A program made the translations under genes and the position numbers. The notes beneath the pieces were generated by a model. The model saw only the letters and a list, made by a program, of their open reading frames with translations. It was not told where the DNA came from and made no database searches. A DNA stretch of 64,000 bases from positions 1,440,501 to 1,504,500 of the forward strand of contig JAIVFI010000001.1 in the NCBI GenBank assembly GCA_025558095.1, written 5' to 3'. This DNA comes from Hyaloraphidium curvatum (Eukaryota; Monoblepharomycota; Hyaloraphidiomycetes; Hyaloraphidiales; Hyaloraphidiaceae). Below are positions 22,361 through 32,781 of this stretch, in pieces (position 1 is the first letter of the stretch; every line of letters begins with the position of its first letter).

Positions 22361-23444
22361 GGTTGTCGGGGCTGGCACGGCGCGAGCGGTGTAAGATCTT
22401 GGGGAAGATGGGAGGATGAGGTGCGGCGATGCCTGGGATGGCCGTCGGCGTAATCTGATGGTCACTGAGCAGTTGTTGCCGCGCTAATTGTGCCGACGGT
22501 TTCCGCGCCGGCCGCATCGGGCCGCCTTGCCGACCCCGCCCGAACCTGGCGCCTGAACGACTTCGCACGCTTTTCCAACGCTCTGCACGGAGACACCGCC
22601 TGGGACAGCCTCGGAACTTACCGTTCGGCGAGGCCAACTAGCTTGCAAGGCGGCAGCGTCGGCACGTTTGTCAAAGGGACCATCAGGTTGCTTCTGTCCA
22701 GACCATCACCAACCGGCCAACCGGCCCCGATTTTGTTGCAGAGGTACGCGCACTTAGATCCTTCATGCATTACGAATGCGAAAACATCCGCTTATGGCGC
22801 GAAGACTTTTAGTACTTCAAGGAGGCGGAACCTACTTGCCCAAGCAATCCGAGTTATGCGAGGAAGAATGTGCTGGATGCCCTTCGCCGCCATTGCGCTA
22901 CGCAGAACTACCCCAGGTGGTGCAGAGCGCCGGGAAACACGTGGGAAGCAAAATCCCCGCTCGCGCTCGTGGCTTCGTTGATCTTTTCGCCAGGAAGGAT
23001 CTATTCGGCGATATCTGCCCGGGGGTAGGCAAGATACTTGAAGTTGAGTACAACTGCGCCGGATGCTAGATCGGGGGGTTCAACATTACTGTGTGGCGTT
23101 GCCCGTCCATTGGTTTCCTTTGCATTCCATCACCGCTCCTTCAACCGCCTGGATGGCTAGCTAATCATTACACCTTCAACGGCAATGTTCGGAACGGACC
23201 ACGTATCCTGCCAAACAGGGCTGAGGGGGCCCTGGCGCTCTTGCCCTTGGGCGACTCAGATGCGCCGGCCTGCAGGAACTACGCGACGTCATCGGGTGCT
23301 TTTTTCGTCATGTGCGACGTGACCACAGTCCCAGCCACGAACTGGCGATCGACCGATGATCGAAATAGGTGTGCTTCACCACCAACGTGTCCCGGCACGG
23401 ATTCCGCTCTATTGATTTTCCTCGCCATTCGAAAGCCTCCCCCG
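22361..23444. other. Intergenic region, about 1.1 kb
   Basis: Lies between the divergent Cys-rich gene and the aminotransferase. Open stretches here have no family resemblance or consistent codon bias. I see no RNA gene or mobile element. Confidence 0.45.
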
Positions 23445-24875
23445 ATGCCCGCCCTCAACGGCCACGCCGCGCCGTCGGGCACGCTGCGGCGGTTCGTGCA
23501 GGACTTTTCCGGCCACCCGCTCAAGGACAAGCTGGTCCCCTACCTCCCGTGGCTGTCGGACCGCGCGCTGTCGCTGCGCTCGGAGCCCATCGTGCAGATC
23601 ATGCGCGACGCCACGAAGGAGCTCGCGTCGGGCGACGCGGTGCCGCTCGCGGGGGGCAAGCCGTTCCCGTCCCTGTTCCCCATCGCCGGCATCGAATTGG
23701 AGCTGCGGGGCGGCGGGAAAATCAGGGTGTCCGACGACGATCTGGTGCAGGGCAACGACTACGGGCAGGCGTGGGGCCTGGACTCGCTGCTCTCGTCGGT
23801 CAAGGAGATCACGACCGCGGTCCACGGCGTGCCGCGCGACGCCACGTTCGGGTACACGACCAGCATGGGGAACCTGGGCGCCCTTTTCCTGGTGCTGGAT
23901 CTGACGGTCAACAGAGGCGATTATGTGCTTCTGGACTGCCCGACTTTCACGGCCACCCTGACGGCCCTGCATTCTCTCGCGGCGCGGCCGGTGGACGTCC
24001 GCACCGACGGCGATGGCCTGGACCCCGACGCCCTCGAGGCCATCCTCTCGGGTTGGGACGAAACCGCGCGCGGCGGCGCAAAGCCCAAGGTCCTGGTCAC
24101 CGTGCCCACGGGCGGCAACCCCTCGGGCATGTCCACCACCACGGCGCGCAAGCGGCGCGTGCTCGAGATCTGCGGGCAGCACGGCGTGCTGCTCCTCGAG
24201 GACGACCCGTACTACCACCTCTCCTTCGACCCCGAGCCGCCGACGTCGTACCTCTCGTTGCTCCACAGGGAGCCGCCGTCGCCGGCGCCCCCGTTCCTCC
24301 GATTCGACTCGTTCGCCAAGCTCATCTCCGCCGGCGCCCGCGTGTCGTGGGTCGTGGGCACCCCTGCCCTGGTCGATCTGCTCGAGCTGTACACGATGGG
24401 ATCCGTCCAGCACGCCTCCCTGCTGGCCGAGGCGCTCGTCGCCACCGTCATCAAGCACTGGGGCGTGCCCGGGTTCCTCAAACACGCGGACGAGGCGCGA
24501 GACTTCTACAGGGCAAAGAGGGACCGCTGCCTCGCGCTCGCGGAGGAGCACCTCAAGGGGATTTGCGAGTGGGAGGTGCCGCAGGCCGGCATGTTCCTCT
24601 GGCTCCAGCTGGTCCGCGGCCCGAAGGCCGATTGGGTCGCGGGCCCGGACGGAGGCGGGTTCTTCGACTCCACCAAGGCGGTGATCGAAGGGCTGCTGCC
24701 CGCAGGGGTGATCTTGGTTCCTGGACAGCCCTTCATGCCCGAGCCTGTCGACGCGTGCCCGTTCATTCGCATTTCCTACTCCATGGCGACGGATGAGCAG
24801 ATGGAAAAGGGGTTCAGGCGGATGGGCGAGGTGCTCCGGGCGAGGATCGATGGCGAAGGCGGGAAGAGCGCTTGA
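23445..24875 (+). CDS. PLP-dependent aminotransferase class I/II (Aro8 / 2-aminoadipate aminotransferase type)
   Basis: The start is the ATG at 23445 (MPALNGHAAPSG); longer in-frame starts run through sequence that is not conserved-looking. 476 aa, single exon. Fold-type I features: GYTTSMGNLGALFLVLDLTV, VPTGGNPSGMS (substrate/PLP contact Asn), LLLEDDPYYHLSF (Asp/Tyr pair), DSFAKLISAGARVSWV (Lys forming the Schiff base), and the C-terminal Arg in FIRISYS. The pattern matches fungal Aro8-like and kynurenine/2-aminoadipate aminotransferases, which interconvert aromatic amino acids, kynurenine or 2-aminoadipate with 2-oxoglutarate. Probably cytosolic or peroxisomal. Its stop is 58 nt from that of the convergent coiled-coil gene. 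Confidence 0.92.
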   Translation: MPALNGHAAPSGTLRRFVQDFSGHPLKDKLVPYLPWLSDRALSLRSEPIVQIMRDATKELASGDAVPLAGGKPFPSLFPIAGIELELRGGGKIRVSDDDLVQGNDYGQAWGLDSLLSSVKEITTAVHGVPRDATFGYTTSMGNLGALFLVLDLTVNRGDYVLLDCPTFTATLTALHSLAARPVDVRTDGDGLDPDALEAILSGWDETARGGAKPKVLVTVPTGGNPSGMSTTTARKRRVLEICGQHGVLLLEDDPYYHLSFDPEPPTSYLSLLHREPPSPAPPFLRFDSFAKLISAGARVSWVVGTPALVDLLELYTMGSVQHASLLAEALVATVIKHWGVPGFLKHADEARDFYRAKRDRCLALAEEHLKGICEWEVPQAGMFLWLQLVRGPKADWVAGPDGGGFFDSTKAVIEGLLPAGVILVPGQPFMPEPVDACPFIRISYSMATDEQMEKGFRRMGEVLRARIDGEGGKSA

Positions 24876-24933
24876 TGGGTCCTTTTCGACGCCGCGCGAG
24901 AGCGGTCGTATCTATAGATACATTGTGTGTGGA

Positions 24934-25662
24934 TCACCGCATGAGCCTCATGTACGCGAGCGTCAAACCTGCCGTCGCGGTGAACATGGGCAGGAGCACC
25001 CGGAACAGCTCCCATTTGATCGTCTCGAGGCCGGTCTTGAAAGCCGAGATCTCCGAGTCTATCCGGCCCTCAACCTCGTTGATTCGAAGTTCCTCCGCGG
25101 CGTGCATGTCCCGGATTCGTCCTTTCTCCAGTCCAATCTCGAGCTTCATGGCCGACTCGGCCTTCATTACTTCCTCCTTCAGCCGTTGCCGGAGCTTGTC
25201 CAGGTCCGATTTCATCCGCGCCACATCGGCCCTCATGGCCCCGAAATCGGCGCCGTTGAGCCGCGACAGCGCCGTGTCCAGCTCGTGGATGTCCAAATGC
25301 TGCGAGAACTTTGTCCGGTCGAAGTCCGCCCGCGAGACGCAGGGCGCGAGCAGCGTCGAGGTCGAGAGCGCCTCGGTGAGCACGTCCAGCAGCGCGTCCG
25401 GTTGGCCCGGCGGCAGCTCCTTCTCCAGCCGCGAGACGAAGCGCCACGTGTCGAGCGGCTGCGACTTTGGCGGCGGCGGCGCGGCGGGGACCGTCGTGTG
25501 CAGCGTGCCGTCGAAGGACGACGGCCGCGGCAGCGTGTCCTCGACAAAGTGCGGCCGCGCAAACCCCGACTGCGCGCGGCCGCGGGCTGAAGATGAAGGG
25601 ACAAACGTCGAGAGCCCTATTGCGCAACGCCGCGGCGTCCGCAGGGGCGGGAGGGCAAGCAT
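24934..25662 (-). CDS. CCDC90/MCUR1-like mitochondrial coiled-coil protein (242 aa)
   Basis: The start is the ATG at 25662, giving an Arg/Ser-rich presequence-like N-terminus (MLALPPLRTPRRCAIG). The body matches the DUF1640/CCDC90 family: RFVSRLEKELPPGQPDALLD, then a long coiled coil (MRADVARMKSDLDKLRQRLK, AMKLEIGLEKGRIRD) and a C-terminal hydrophobic segment (WELFRVLLPMFTATAGLTLA). Animal MCUR1/CCDC90B and fungal Fmp32 sit in the inner mitochondrial membrane and are linked to calcium uniporter scaffolding, proline use or complex IV assembly. A divergent alpha/beta hydrolase starts 85 nt away, so the two probably share a promoter. Confidence 0.85.
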   Translation of the reverse strand: MLALPPLRTPRRCAIGLSTFVPSSSARGRAQSGFARPHFVEDTLPRPSSFDGTLHTTVPAAPPPPKSQPLDTWRFVSRLEKELPPGQPDALLDVLTEALSTSTLLAPCVSRADFDRTKFSQHLDIHELDTALSRLNGADFGAMRADVARMKSDLDKLRQRLKEEVMKAESAMKLEIGLEKGRIRDMHAAEELRINEVEGRIDSEISAFKTGLETIKWELFRVLLPMFTATAGLTLAYMRLMR

Positions 25663-25747
25663 GTTCGCGTTTCGACGCGCGTGATCGAGACCGGATCGAG
25701 ACTCGAGACGCCGCAACCACTCCGTCGTCGGTCCAGCGGCCGGCGTC

Positions 25748-26752
25748 ATGTCGGCGCCATCTGTTGCGGCTTCCGAGCCGCTCTTCTTCACGTCCCCGAC
25801 GTACGGGATCGCGATCGCGTACTGCATCTTCGGCGACGCCGCGTCGCAGCGGACCCTCCTGCACTCGCACGGCTTCCCGGGCTCGCGCCTCCAGGCCGCC
25901 GTATTCCACCGCCAGGCTCTTGCAGCCGGCGTGCGCGTCGTCGGCGTCGACAGGCCGGGATTCGGCAGGTCGGAAGTGTGGCCGGCGTCCGTGGCGTCGG
26001 ACCCCGCGTCGGTCCTCAAGACGCACTGGCCGGCACTGATCAAGGAACTCCTGGCGGAAATCGCGTCGTCGGCATCCGTTTCGTTCTCTGGGCCGTCGGG
26101 CGGCGGCTCCGTTTCCTTTTCGGGTGTGTCGGGCGGCGGGCCTTACGCGCTCTCCTTGGCGATGAACCTCCCCAACGCCCGCGGGCTGATCCTGATCGCG
26201 CCTTCGACGGACCCGACAAAGAGGAGCACCTGGGCCGGGATGCCCTGGCCAAACTACCTGGTTGTCTCGGCGTGCCTGAACCCGTGGCTGCGCTGGATCG
26301 GCGTGGGCATGAACTCGCTCATGCGCTACGCCATCTCGGGCCGCGACCCCGCGGACATCAAGAAGATGCTTGGGGGCAGCTTCCCGACCGAGAGCGACCG
26401 CGCTGCATTCCAGGACGACGAGTTCGGGACCGCGATCGCCTCGGAGATGCTCGAGGCTTTCGGCGGCGCCGGCTTCGCGCAGGGCGCCACCACCGAGGCC
26501 TGCGTGCTGTTTTCCCCGTGGGGCCTCTCACCTTCGGACCTCAACAAGGGCCTCGCGGAGGGCGATCCCGGCTTCGTGCGCGCCGCGGTGTTTGCCGGCG
26601 CCGAGGACACGGCGTGCCCCCTGGCGGCCGTGCGGGAGAGCTACTTCGTGATCGGCGGCGCCGATGCGGTGGTCAAGGACGGGCTCGGGCACATGGCCGT
26701 GTACAAGGCCGTCGTGGATGAGGCGGAGGGGCTGTTTGCCAAGTACGTCTAG
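25748..26752 (+). CDS. Alpha/beta hydrolase with duplicated nucleophile elbow (334 aa)
   Basis: The start is the ATG at 25748. Features: HSHGFPGSR oxyanion-type loop, GVDRPGFGRSE, a nucleophile elbow of the form S-G-V-S-G-G-G, a candidate acid in GAEDTACPL, and a catalytic His in DGLGHMAVY. Family members include esterases, epoxide hydrolases and C-C hydrolases; the substrate is unknown. Just before the elbow an 11-residue segment (SVSFSG-x-SGGG) is duplicated in tandem at 26075-26107 and 26108-26140. Both copies carry a G-x-S-G-G core, so two possible nucleophile serines exist. No signal peptide, so probably cytosolic. Confidence 0.85.
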   Translation: MSAPSVAASEPLFFTSPTYGIAIAYCIFGDAASQRTLLHSHGFPGSRLQAAVFHRQALAAGVRVVGVDRPGFGRSEVWPASVASDPASVLKTHWPALIKELLAEIASSASVSFSGPSGGGSVSFSGVSGGGPYALSLAMNLPNARGLILIAPSTDPTKRSTWAGMPWPNYLVVSACLNPWLRWIGVGMNSLMRYAISGRDPADIKKMLGGSFPTESDRAAFQDDEFGTAIASEMLEAFGGAGFAQGATTEACVLFSPWGLSPSDLNKGLAEGDPGFVRAAVFAGAEDTACPLAAVRESYFVIGGADAVVKDGLGHMAVYKAVVDEAEGLFAKYV

Positions 26753-26869
26753 CTGGATGTTCGACTCGATCCCCGAGGGACCATGTTTGCCGATTTCGAG
26801 GGACATGTTCACTGCCTGCGAGACTACAAACGACGAACTGCTACCTAACCCCAAGTTGCCGACGACGAT

Positions 26870-29800
26870 TCACTTCGCGCCCTCTTCCTTTCCGTTCACT
26901 TCGACATCCTTGACCTTGTAGGCCGCCTCGGCTTCGCCCGAGGCCTGGGCCTCCCTCTCCATCCTGGCCTTGCGCCGCCTCCCGAGGACGACGACGGCGG
27001 CGATCCCCGCCACGAGCGCCGCCCCCGCGACGGCGACGCCCGCGATGGCACCGACCGGGATCGCGGATGACGCCGAGCTCCCGCCGCTGACGTTGAACAC
27101 GGCCTCGGCGTACTCGTTCTGGCCCTGGCGGATGCGCCCCGACACCGTCGTGTTGGCGGGGGCGGCCCTGCGCGCGAGGGCGTGGCCGGCCAGCTCGGCC
27201 TCGGCCTCGATGGTGGCGTATTTGAGCCTGCGGCGGCGGCCCGCAAGCGGGGTCGACGAGTCGAAGGCGAGGGAGATGCCGATGCGGACCTTGAACGGGT
27301 TTTCTCCGCCGACGTCGCTGGGCGCGATGAGGCCCGTTTCGGGGGCGCCGATCTTGGTGTCGAAGCCGATGGTGTCGGAGAAGCTGGAGTTGCCTTCACC
27401 GCCGGCCGTGTGCGTTCCGGAGAACGACTGCGAACCGGTGTTCAGGTTGAGTACAGTGCCGAGGCTCTGGGTGACGCCGTCGGCGCGCAGGCTGCGGTTG
27501 CGGTAACCGTCGCTTGCGTGCCTGGCAGCAAGCGAGGCGACATAGACGTCCCGAATGTTGTACGACCAGATCAGCTTGTTGGCGGATGAAATAACCAGGT
27601 CGAATTGGACCCGGGATCCCATGTTGACCGTGCCCGAGCTCGCCGACGTCAGCGAGTTGGTCACGCCGGTGACGACCTTGTCCAGCGTTTCGGTGCACAC
27701 GGGCAGCTCGGGCGCGGTCACGTCCGCGGTGAATGTCCCTGAGCCGCAGTCGTCAACGCATCGCGTGCTGAAGGTGAACCTGTAGGTGCCCGCCACCGAG
27801 CACATGTCGTCGGGGAGCAGGATCGTCAGAGTCTCCGTCTGCTTGCAAGTGGTCCATCCGCTGCTTCCAGCCCCGGAGCAGCCTTCGGGGGAAGCGGACC
27901 ATCCAGAGCGGCCTAGGAACGACATCCCGACCTGCGGGAAGACCATCGCATTCGGCTGCCAGTCGTAGACGAAGGGGTACTTGTTGAGAATGGACCAGAC
28001 CACGGTGAGCACGCGCTGCCCGGTCTCAGTCGAATAGGTGAACTGGTCGATGGAGAAGGTGTCCTGGCCCGAGTCGGCGTCGACCGTGGCGTCGCTCTCC
28101 GCGAGACCGGCCGTCGGGAAGCTGAACGAGACATCCTGCTCGTAGCTGCTGGTGCGCTCGGACCCGGCGGTCGGCCCGGTGGATACTTTTTCCGTCCAGC
28201 TCACGCGCACTGTGGTGGAGACGTTGGTCCGGCCGTTGGCTTCGGGCGCGGTGGTCCATCCGCATTCGCGCAGCTGCTTCCACGTGTCCGAAACGGTGAC
28301 AATGAAGCTGCAGCTTTCCCCCGACACCGCTACCGGCCCGGAAAGGGGCCCTGCCGTGCATGCGAGGGACGCAGACGGGGTCGTTCCGACTTCCAGTGTG
28401 ACACGCCTGGATGCGAAAGACGGTACTGATCAGCATCATCACTTTCCAATCTCTGCGTGCATGCATACCTAAGGTAACCAAAAAATCCGCTCATGTACTG
28501 CGCAGATGAGACCGAAAAGGTCAAACGCTCGGCGTCGTTGTAGCTCGCGTCGAGCGCCGGCGGTGCGGCCCCCGCCATTGCCGTGGAGTTGGCGGGGCTG
28601 TCGGGACATTGTAGCAGTTCCGCTTGCAGGCTCCACGAAAGAACTCGTCCCGAGTACCAGGAACCGTAATTCTTCGACACCTGAAGCCGCCACGTTCCAG
28701 CAAAGCTCATCCCACTAAGCGATAGCAGACTACCAGGTCCGGATGAAGGAAGAAACTCAGCGAACACCGGAGTAGGGCAACTAGTCCCGAAATTACCAAG
28801 CCCGCTTCGAGAAAATGTAACGGTACGTGCTTCGACACTGAAAGCGGAATCGCAGCCAGACCCCCCGTAAAGGCGGATCGATTTTGCGGGGGCAGTCAAG
28901 GGAATCAGGTCCATCACGATGTGGTCCAGCTTCGCGTGCTGGAGCTGCACCGTGATCGAGAGGTACTGGATGGTTCCCGGATCGGTTACGACGATGTCCG
29001 AGTACGAGTTACCAGTGTCGTAGATGTAGAACGGCGGGCCGTGGTTCTTTGGTGGCGCTGGGACCGGTGGCTATTTGATGACAAAGATCAAACTCAAACC
29101 AGAGAGAAAGGTCGGTCTTGCTACTCACGTCGGTGCACACGTGGGTCAGAGGCATGTACAAGAACATCACCTCGTCGTTGTATCCGGCGAAATTGTGCCT
29201 GTAAGGGGCTTGGACCCCTCCGTGCGCAGCAAAGCAGAATCCCTCGTCGCCTCGCGGGTACTGGGGATTGCCCATAGCAGCCGTTCCGATTATGTAATAG
29301 TGTTTCCAGCGATCCCCGAGGAGCCGTGTCGGGATGGCAGCGCAGATCACGCGGTCGGATCCGTTGTGCTTCCCGGCCGAAACGAAGTGCCCGGGAGGGT
29401 TGTCGTAGTCGTAGCGCGCCCAGAAGTAGTCCGCGCCGGGGACCTTGACGAGAAATTCCGACTGGGATGCCCATGCGCCTCCCTCAGTGCCGTTGATGGG
29501 CCCCGTCGGCGTGGTCTTCCCGCCGTTGCCTGCGACGACCTTAAGAATCTGACTAAGGGACAAACGCGAAGCTCCGCAAGTGGCTCACCGTATTCGCAAA
29601 AGTAGTTTCCGACATCTGGCAGCTGCCCGTCGTTGGAGTACCCGAACAACGGCCCGACGTGACCTGGTGGGGTGACAGATCCGTTCTTGACCCTGCATGG
29701 CCAGCAATGGGGCGGACCAGCGGGCTTCTCAATCTCTACCCATGACATTGGAGCCTCGGGGTAGCCCGTGTACGTGAACTGCGGCGTGCTCTGCGAGTCG

Positions 29801-29916
29801 TTCCACCGGACGAAGGCGCTGTTGTCCTCGCGGCAAATGTTGGGCGCGGCCGCGCACGCGAGGACGACCGCCAGCAAGCAGAAGCAGATCAAAGGCAGGC
29901 GGGCTCCGACGGCCAT
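26870..29916 (-). CDS. Type I membrane surface protein with P-domain (four exons, 947 aa)
   Basis: Complement exons are 29589-29916, 29129-29529, 28469-29046 and 26870-28406, with introns of 59, 82 and 62 nt. A signal peptide (MAVGARLPLICFCLLAVVLA) is followed by an N-terminal domain of unknown type (about 25-243). A P-domain-like beta-sandwich follows (about 244-345), recognised by GTWRLQVSKNYGSWYSGRV and LSWSLQ. The large ectodomain homologous to the neighbouring plus-strand gene comes next, then a membrane span (IPVGAIAGVAVAGAALVAG) and a short basic cytosolic tail. P-domains usually accompany subtilisin-like proteases; no protease domain is present here. Probably a glycosylated cell-surface or wall-linked protein; function unknown. 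Confidence 0.82.
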
Positions 29917-30693
29917 GGTGCGGTGCGGCGCCGTGCAGTTCGTGAAGCGAAGCGGGAATTGCCCTCCGAGTTGGGCGGGGTGCTCCGCCTGCAGAACCGT
30001 CGCGGGCGACGGTCTCCGCAGCTGGACAGAGTCGGACGGCCGGTCCGGGTCGGAGATTCGTTCAGAGAGAAAAGTCAGTCAATCAACGGGCGGCCAGGCG
30101 GTCCAGACCGACCTCGCCGGGTCGGCCGTCCAGCGCAAAGTCATCGGCGGTAGTTCAGCCCAGTCCCCCACGGAGACCATTGACCTCTCGGCGCAGTCAG
30201 CGAGTGCGCGGCGGTCTGCTGCGCAAGGCAGCCAGGGGGCGATCCCGTCGGCGACTCGAGAAAGTCAGTCAGTCAATCAAACCTGCTCCGCCCCGATGAT
30301 AGGCTCGAGCATACGGCCATCGGCCATCGTCGATCGCAGCGGCTGGAGCGTCACCCAAACCATGTCCATGCACGGACTTATCCGGGGAGCCTTCGGCACT
30401 TGAGGCCGCCCCGGCGGCAAGGTGCTGCGTGCACGGGCGAGCTGGTGCGGTGCCGGGAAGCCGGGAGGCCCGTGATTGACAGACTTTCTTTTTGTCGGCG
30501 TTTTGACTGACTTGGGCTGGTGCACCCCCCTCCGCGCCGCCTTCGCTCCAGGAGGTGCTGTTTCCGCCCGGCCTTCGAGGATCTAACGGCAACAGCGAGG
30601 TGCGTCCAGGCTGGTATGCCCGGGGCCGGACAGAATGACCGACGCCGGCCGGCACGCAGCCTGCGCCCGCGCACCCTCCGCCCCGCCGCAAAG
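29917..30693. other. Divergent region between the paralogous surface-protein genes
   Basis: This 777-nt spacer is flanked by two head-to-head paralogues. It contains short imperfect repeats built on GTCAGTCAATCAA (near 30073-30085 and 30263-30279). No gene is supported. Confidence 0.5.
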
Positions 30694-32520
30694 ATGGCCG
30701 GCGCTCAGAGCCGCCTCCTGCTTGCCTTCATCCTGGCCGTTCTCGTTGCGACCGCCTCGGCTCTCTGCCCCGACAGTCCCGCCAGCTCTACCGCCTTGAG
30801 CGATTCTCCCCCGACGCTGAATGTCACCTACGACAACGCCGACCGGTTGGAGTTCAGGATCAGCTCTGTGCAGTACCAGAACGCGGCTCTGCTTTACCTC
30901 AGGTGGCGCGGGTCGGGCGTCTCTGAATGTCCGTATGCTGACACGGCTACCGCTGGCAGGAACGTCTGGCTCGAGATCGGCAGTACTCCGTCCGCTGCGT
31001 CTTACTGCACGACAGGGCTGTTCAACGGCCCGGTCACCGAGGACGCAGGCACATGCTCCTTCGAAATCGCAGCCCTGTCGGCGACCTGGAAGGAAGTGCG
31101 CGAATGCGGGTGGACCAACGCACCTGAAGAGAACGGCGTCACCAACGTGTCCACTATCGTGCGGGTCTACTGGAAGGAAACCATCTCGACCGGTCCCACC
31201 GCGGGATCGGAGCGGACCAGCAGCTACGAGCAAGAAGTCTCCTTCAGCTTCCCGACAGCCAACCTCGCCGAGAGCGGCCCCATCGATGTCGTTGCCGACT
31301 CTGGCGACGACACCTTCTCCGTCGACCAGTTCACCTACTCGACGGAGACCGGGCAGCGCGTGCTCACCATGGTTTGGTCCATGACCAACAAGTACCCGTT
31401 CGTCTACGACTGGCAGCCGAATGCGATGGTCTTCCCGCAGGCCGGGATGTCCCTTCTCGGGCAATCTGCATGGCTCCAAGAACCGGACGGCTGCACTAGC
31501 AGTGCGACCAACTTGTGGAGCACATGCAAGCAGACGCAGACTTTCACGGTCCTCCTCTCCGCCGACACGTGCTCAGTGGCCGGGACCTACAAGTTCACCT
31601 TCGGCACGCGATGCATCGAGAACGACTGCGGGTCGGGAACCTACACCGTCGATGTGACAGCGCCGGAGCTCCCCGTGTGCACCAGCGCGCTAAACAAGGT
31701 CATCGACGGCGTCACGAACACGCTCACGGCGACGGGCGGCGCCAGCCCCAGCACCTTCTCCACTGGCGGACGCATCCTGTTTGCCCTAAACATCACGTCC
31801 ACAAAGAAACTGCTCTGGTCGTACAGGATCCAGGATATCTACGTCGTCTCGCTCGCGGCCAAGCACGCGAACGACGGGTACCACAACCGCAGCCTTTATG
31901 CCTTTGCCAACAACGGTGTCCAGACCCTCGGGGCCAATCTTGGCCTCGCGGCGGACTCTGTCTCGTTCTCCGGAGTGCACAACACTGGTGGTGGCGAAGG
32001 ACGCGAGAGCTTCTCCGACACCATCGGCTTCGACGCCAAGATCGGCACCCCCGAAACTGGCCTCATCGCATCCAACGACATCGGCGGCGAAAACCCGTTC
32101 CGGCTGCGCGTTGGGATCTATCTCGCCTTCGACACGCAGACGTCGCTGGTTCGCCGCCGCCGGCTCAAGTACGCCACCATCGAGGCCGAGGCCGGGCTCC
32201 CGCGTCCCAAGGTCCTGCGCAGGTCCGAGCCTGCGAACGAGACCGTCTCGGAACGCATCCGCCAGGGCCAGACCGAGTACGCCGAGACCGTGTTCACCGT
32301 CGGCGGCGGAAGCACGTCATCCTCCACCATCCCTGTCGGCGCCATCGCGGGCATCGCCGTCGCCGGCGCGGCGCTGCTTGCCGGGATCGCCGCCGTCGTC
32401 GTCATGGGGAAAAAGCGCAAGGCCAGGATGGAAAAGGAGACACATGCTGCGGCTTCGGCGGAGGTAGCCTACAAGGTCCAGGATGTCGAAGTTGGAGAGG
32501 CCAAGGAAGGCTGGAAGTGA
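30694..32520 (+). CDS. Type I membrane surface protein, intronless paralogue (608 aa)
   Basis: The start is the ATG at 30694, which gives a signal peptide (MAGAQSRLLLAFILAVLVAT); a longer frame upstream lacks such a signal. The ectodomain begins LCPDSPASSTALSDSPP and aligns along its whole length with residues after the P-domain of the neighbouring minus-strand protein (TFSVDQFTYSTETGQRVLT, YPFVYDWQPNAMVFPQ and others). A membrane span (IPVGAIAGIAVAGAALLAG) and a KKRKARMEKE tail end it. It has no introns, whereas the paralogue has one inside the shared region at a YLR codon, and it carries an extra 18 or so residues at that point. Cys residues and N-glycosylation sequons are frequent. Function unknown. 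Confidence 0.88.
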   Translation: MAGAQSRLLLAFILAVLVATASALCPDSPASSTALSDSPPTLNVTYDNADRLEFRISSVQYQNAALLYLRWRGSGVSECPYADTATAGRNVWLEIGSTPSAASYCTTGLFNGPVTEDAGTCSFEIAALSATWKEVRECGWTNAPEENGVTNVSTIVRVYWKETISTGPTAGSERTSSYEQEVSFSFPTANLAESGPIDVVADSGDDTFSVDQFTYSTETGQRVLTMVWSMTNKYPFVYDWQPNAMVFPQAGMSLLGQSAWLQEPDGCTSSATNLWSTCKQTQTFTVLLSADTCSVAGTYKFTFGTRCIENDCGSGTYTVDVTAPELPVCTSALNKVIDGVTNTLTATGGASPSTFSTGGRILFALNITSTKKLLWSYRIQDIYVVSLAAKHANDGYHNRSLYAFANNGVQTLGANLGLAADSVSFSGVHNTGGGEGRESFSDTIGFDAKIGTPETGLIASNDIGGENPFRLRVGIYLAFDTQTSLVRRRRLKYATIEAEAGLPRPKVLRRSEPANETVSERIRQGQTEYAETVFTVGGGSTSSSTIPVGAIAGIAVAGAALLAGIAAVVVMGKKRKARMEKETHAAASAEVAYKVQDVEVGEAKEGWK

Positions 32521-32781
32521 CCGACTTCAGCGGTCATGTTTGCAGAAGAGTCGGACCACATCATTGTATAGGCTTAGCGATCCGTTCGCGGACTATCAGT
32601 TTGTATCTTTTCGAGTGCTTGGAGTACGAATCGTAATGTCGCTTCATAGTTTGGTAGAGGGGCAGCCGGGGCGGCGGCACTCAGGGACAGCGAGGGTTTT
32701 CAACGGTCAGCAGGGGACCTATTTCACGCGTCAATCCCGGGCCATAGCGCCTCCAGGGAATTTTTTGAGGCGCGGTTTGCG

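Noticed and set aside
22776-23069. Plus-strand 97-codon ORF with a few Cys
   Set aside because: No signal peptide, no family resemblance, no splice partner and no codon bias; lies in a spacer upstream of the aminotransferase.
30520-30693. Longer N-terminus for the intronless surface protein
   Set aside because: The in-frame extension would bury the clear signal peptide that begins at 30694 and is Arg/Pro-rich, like spacer sequence.
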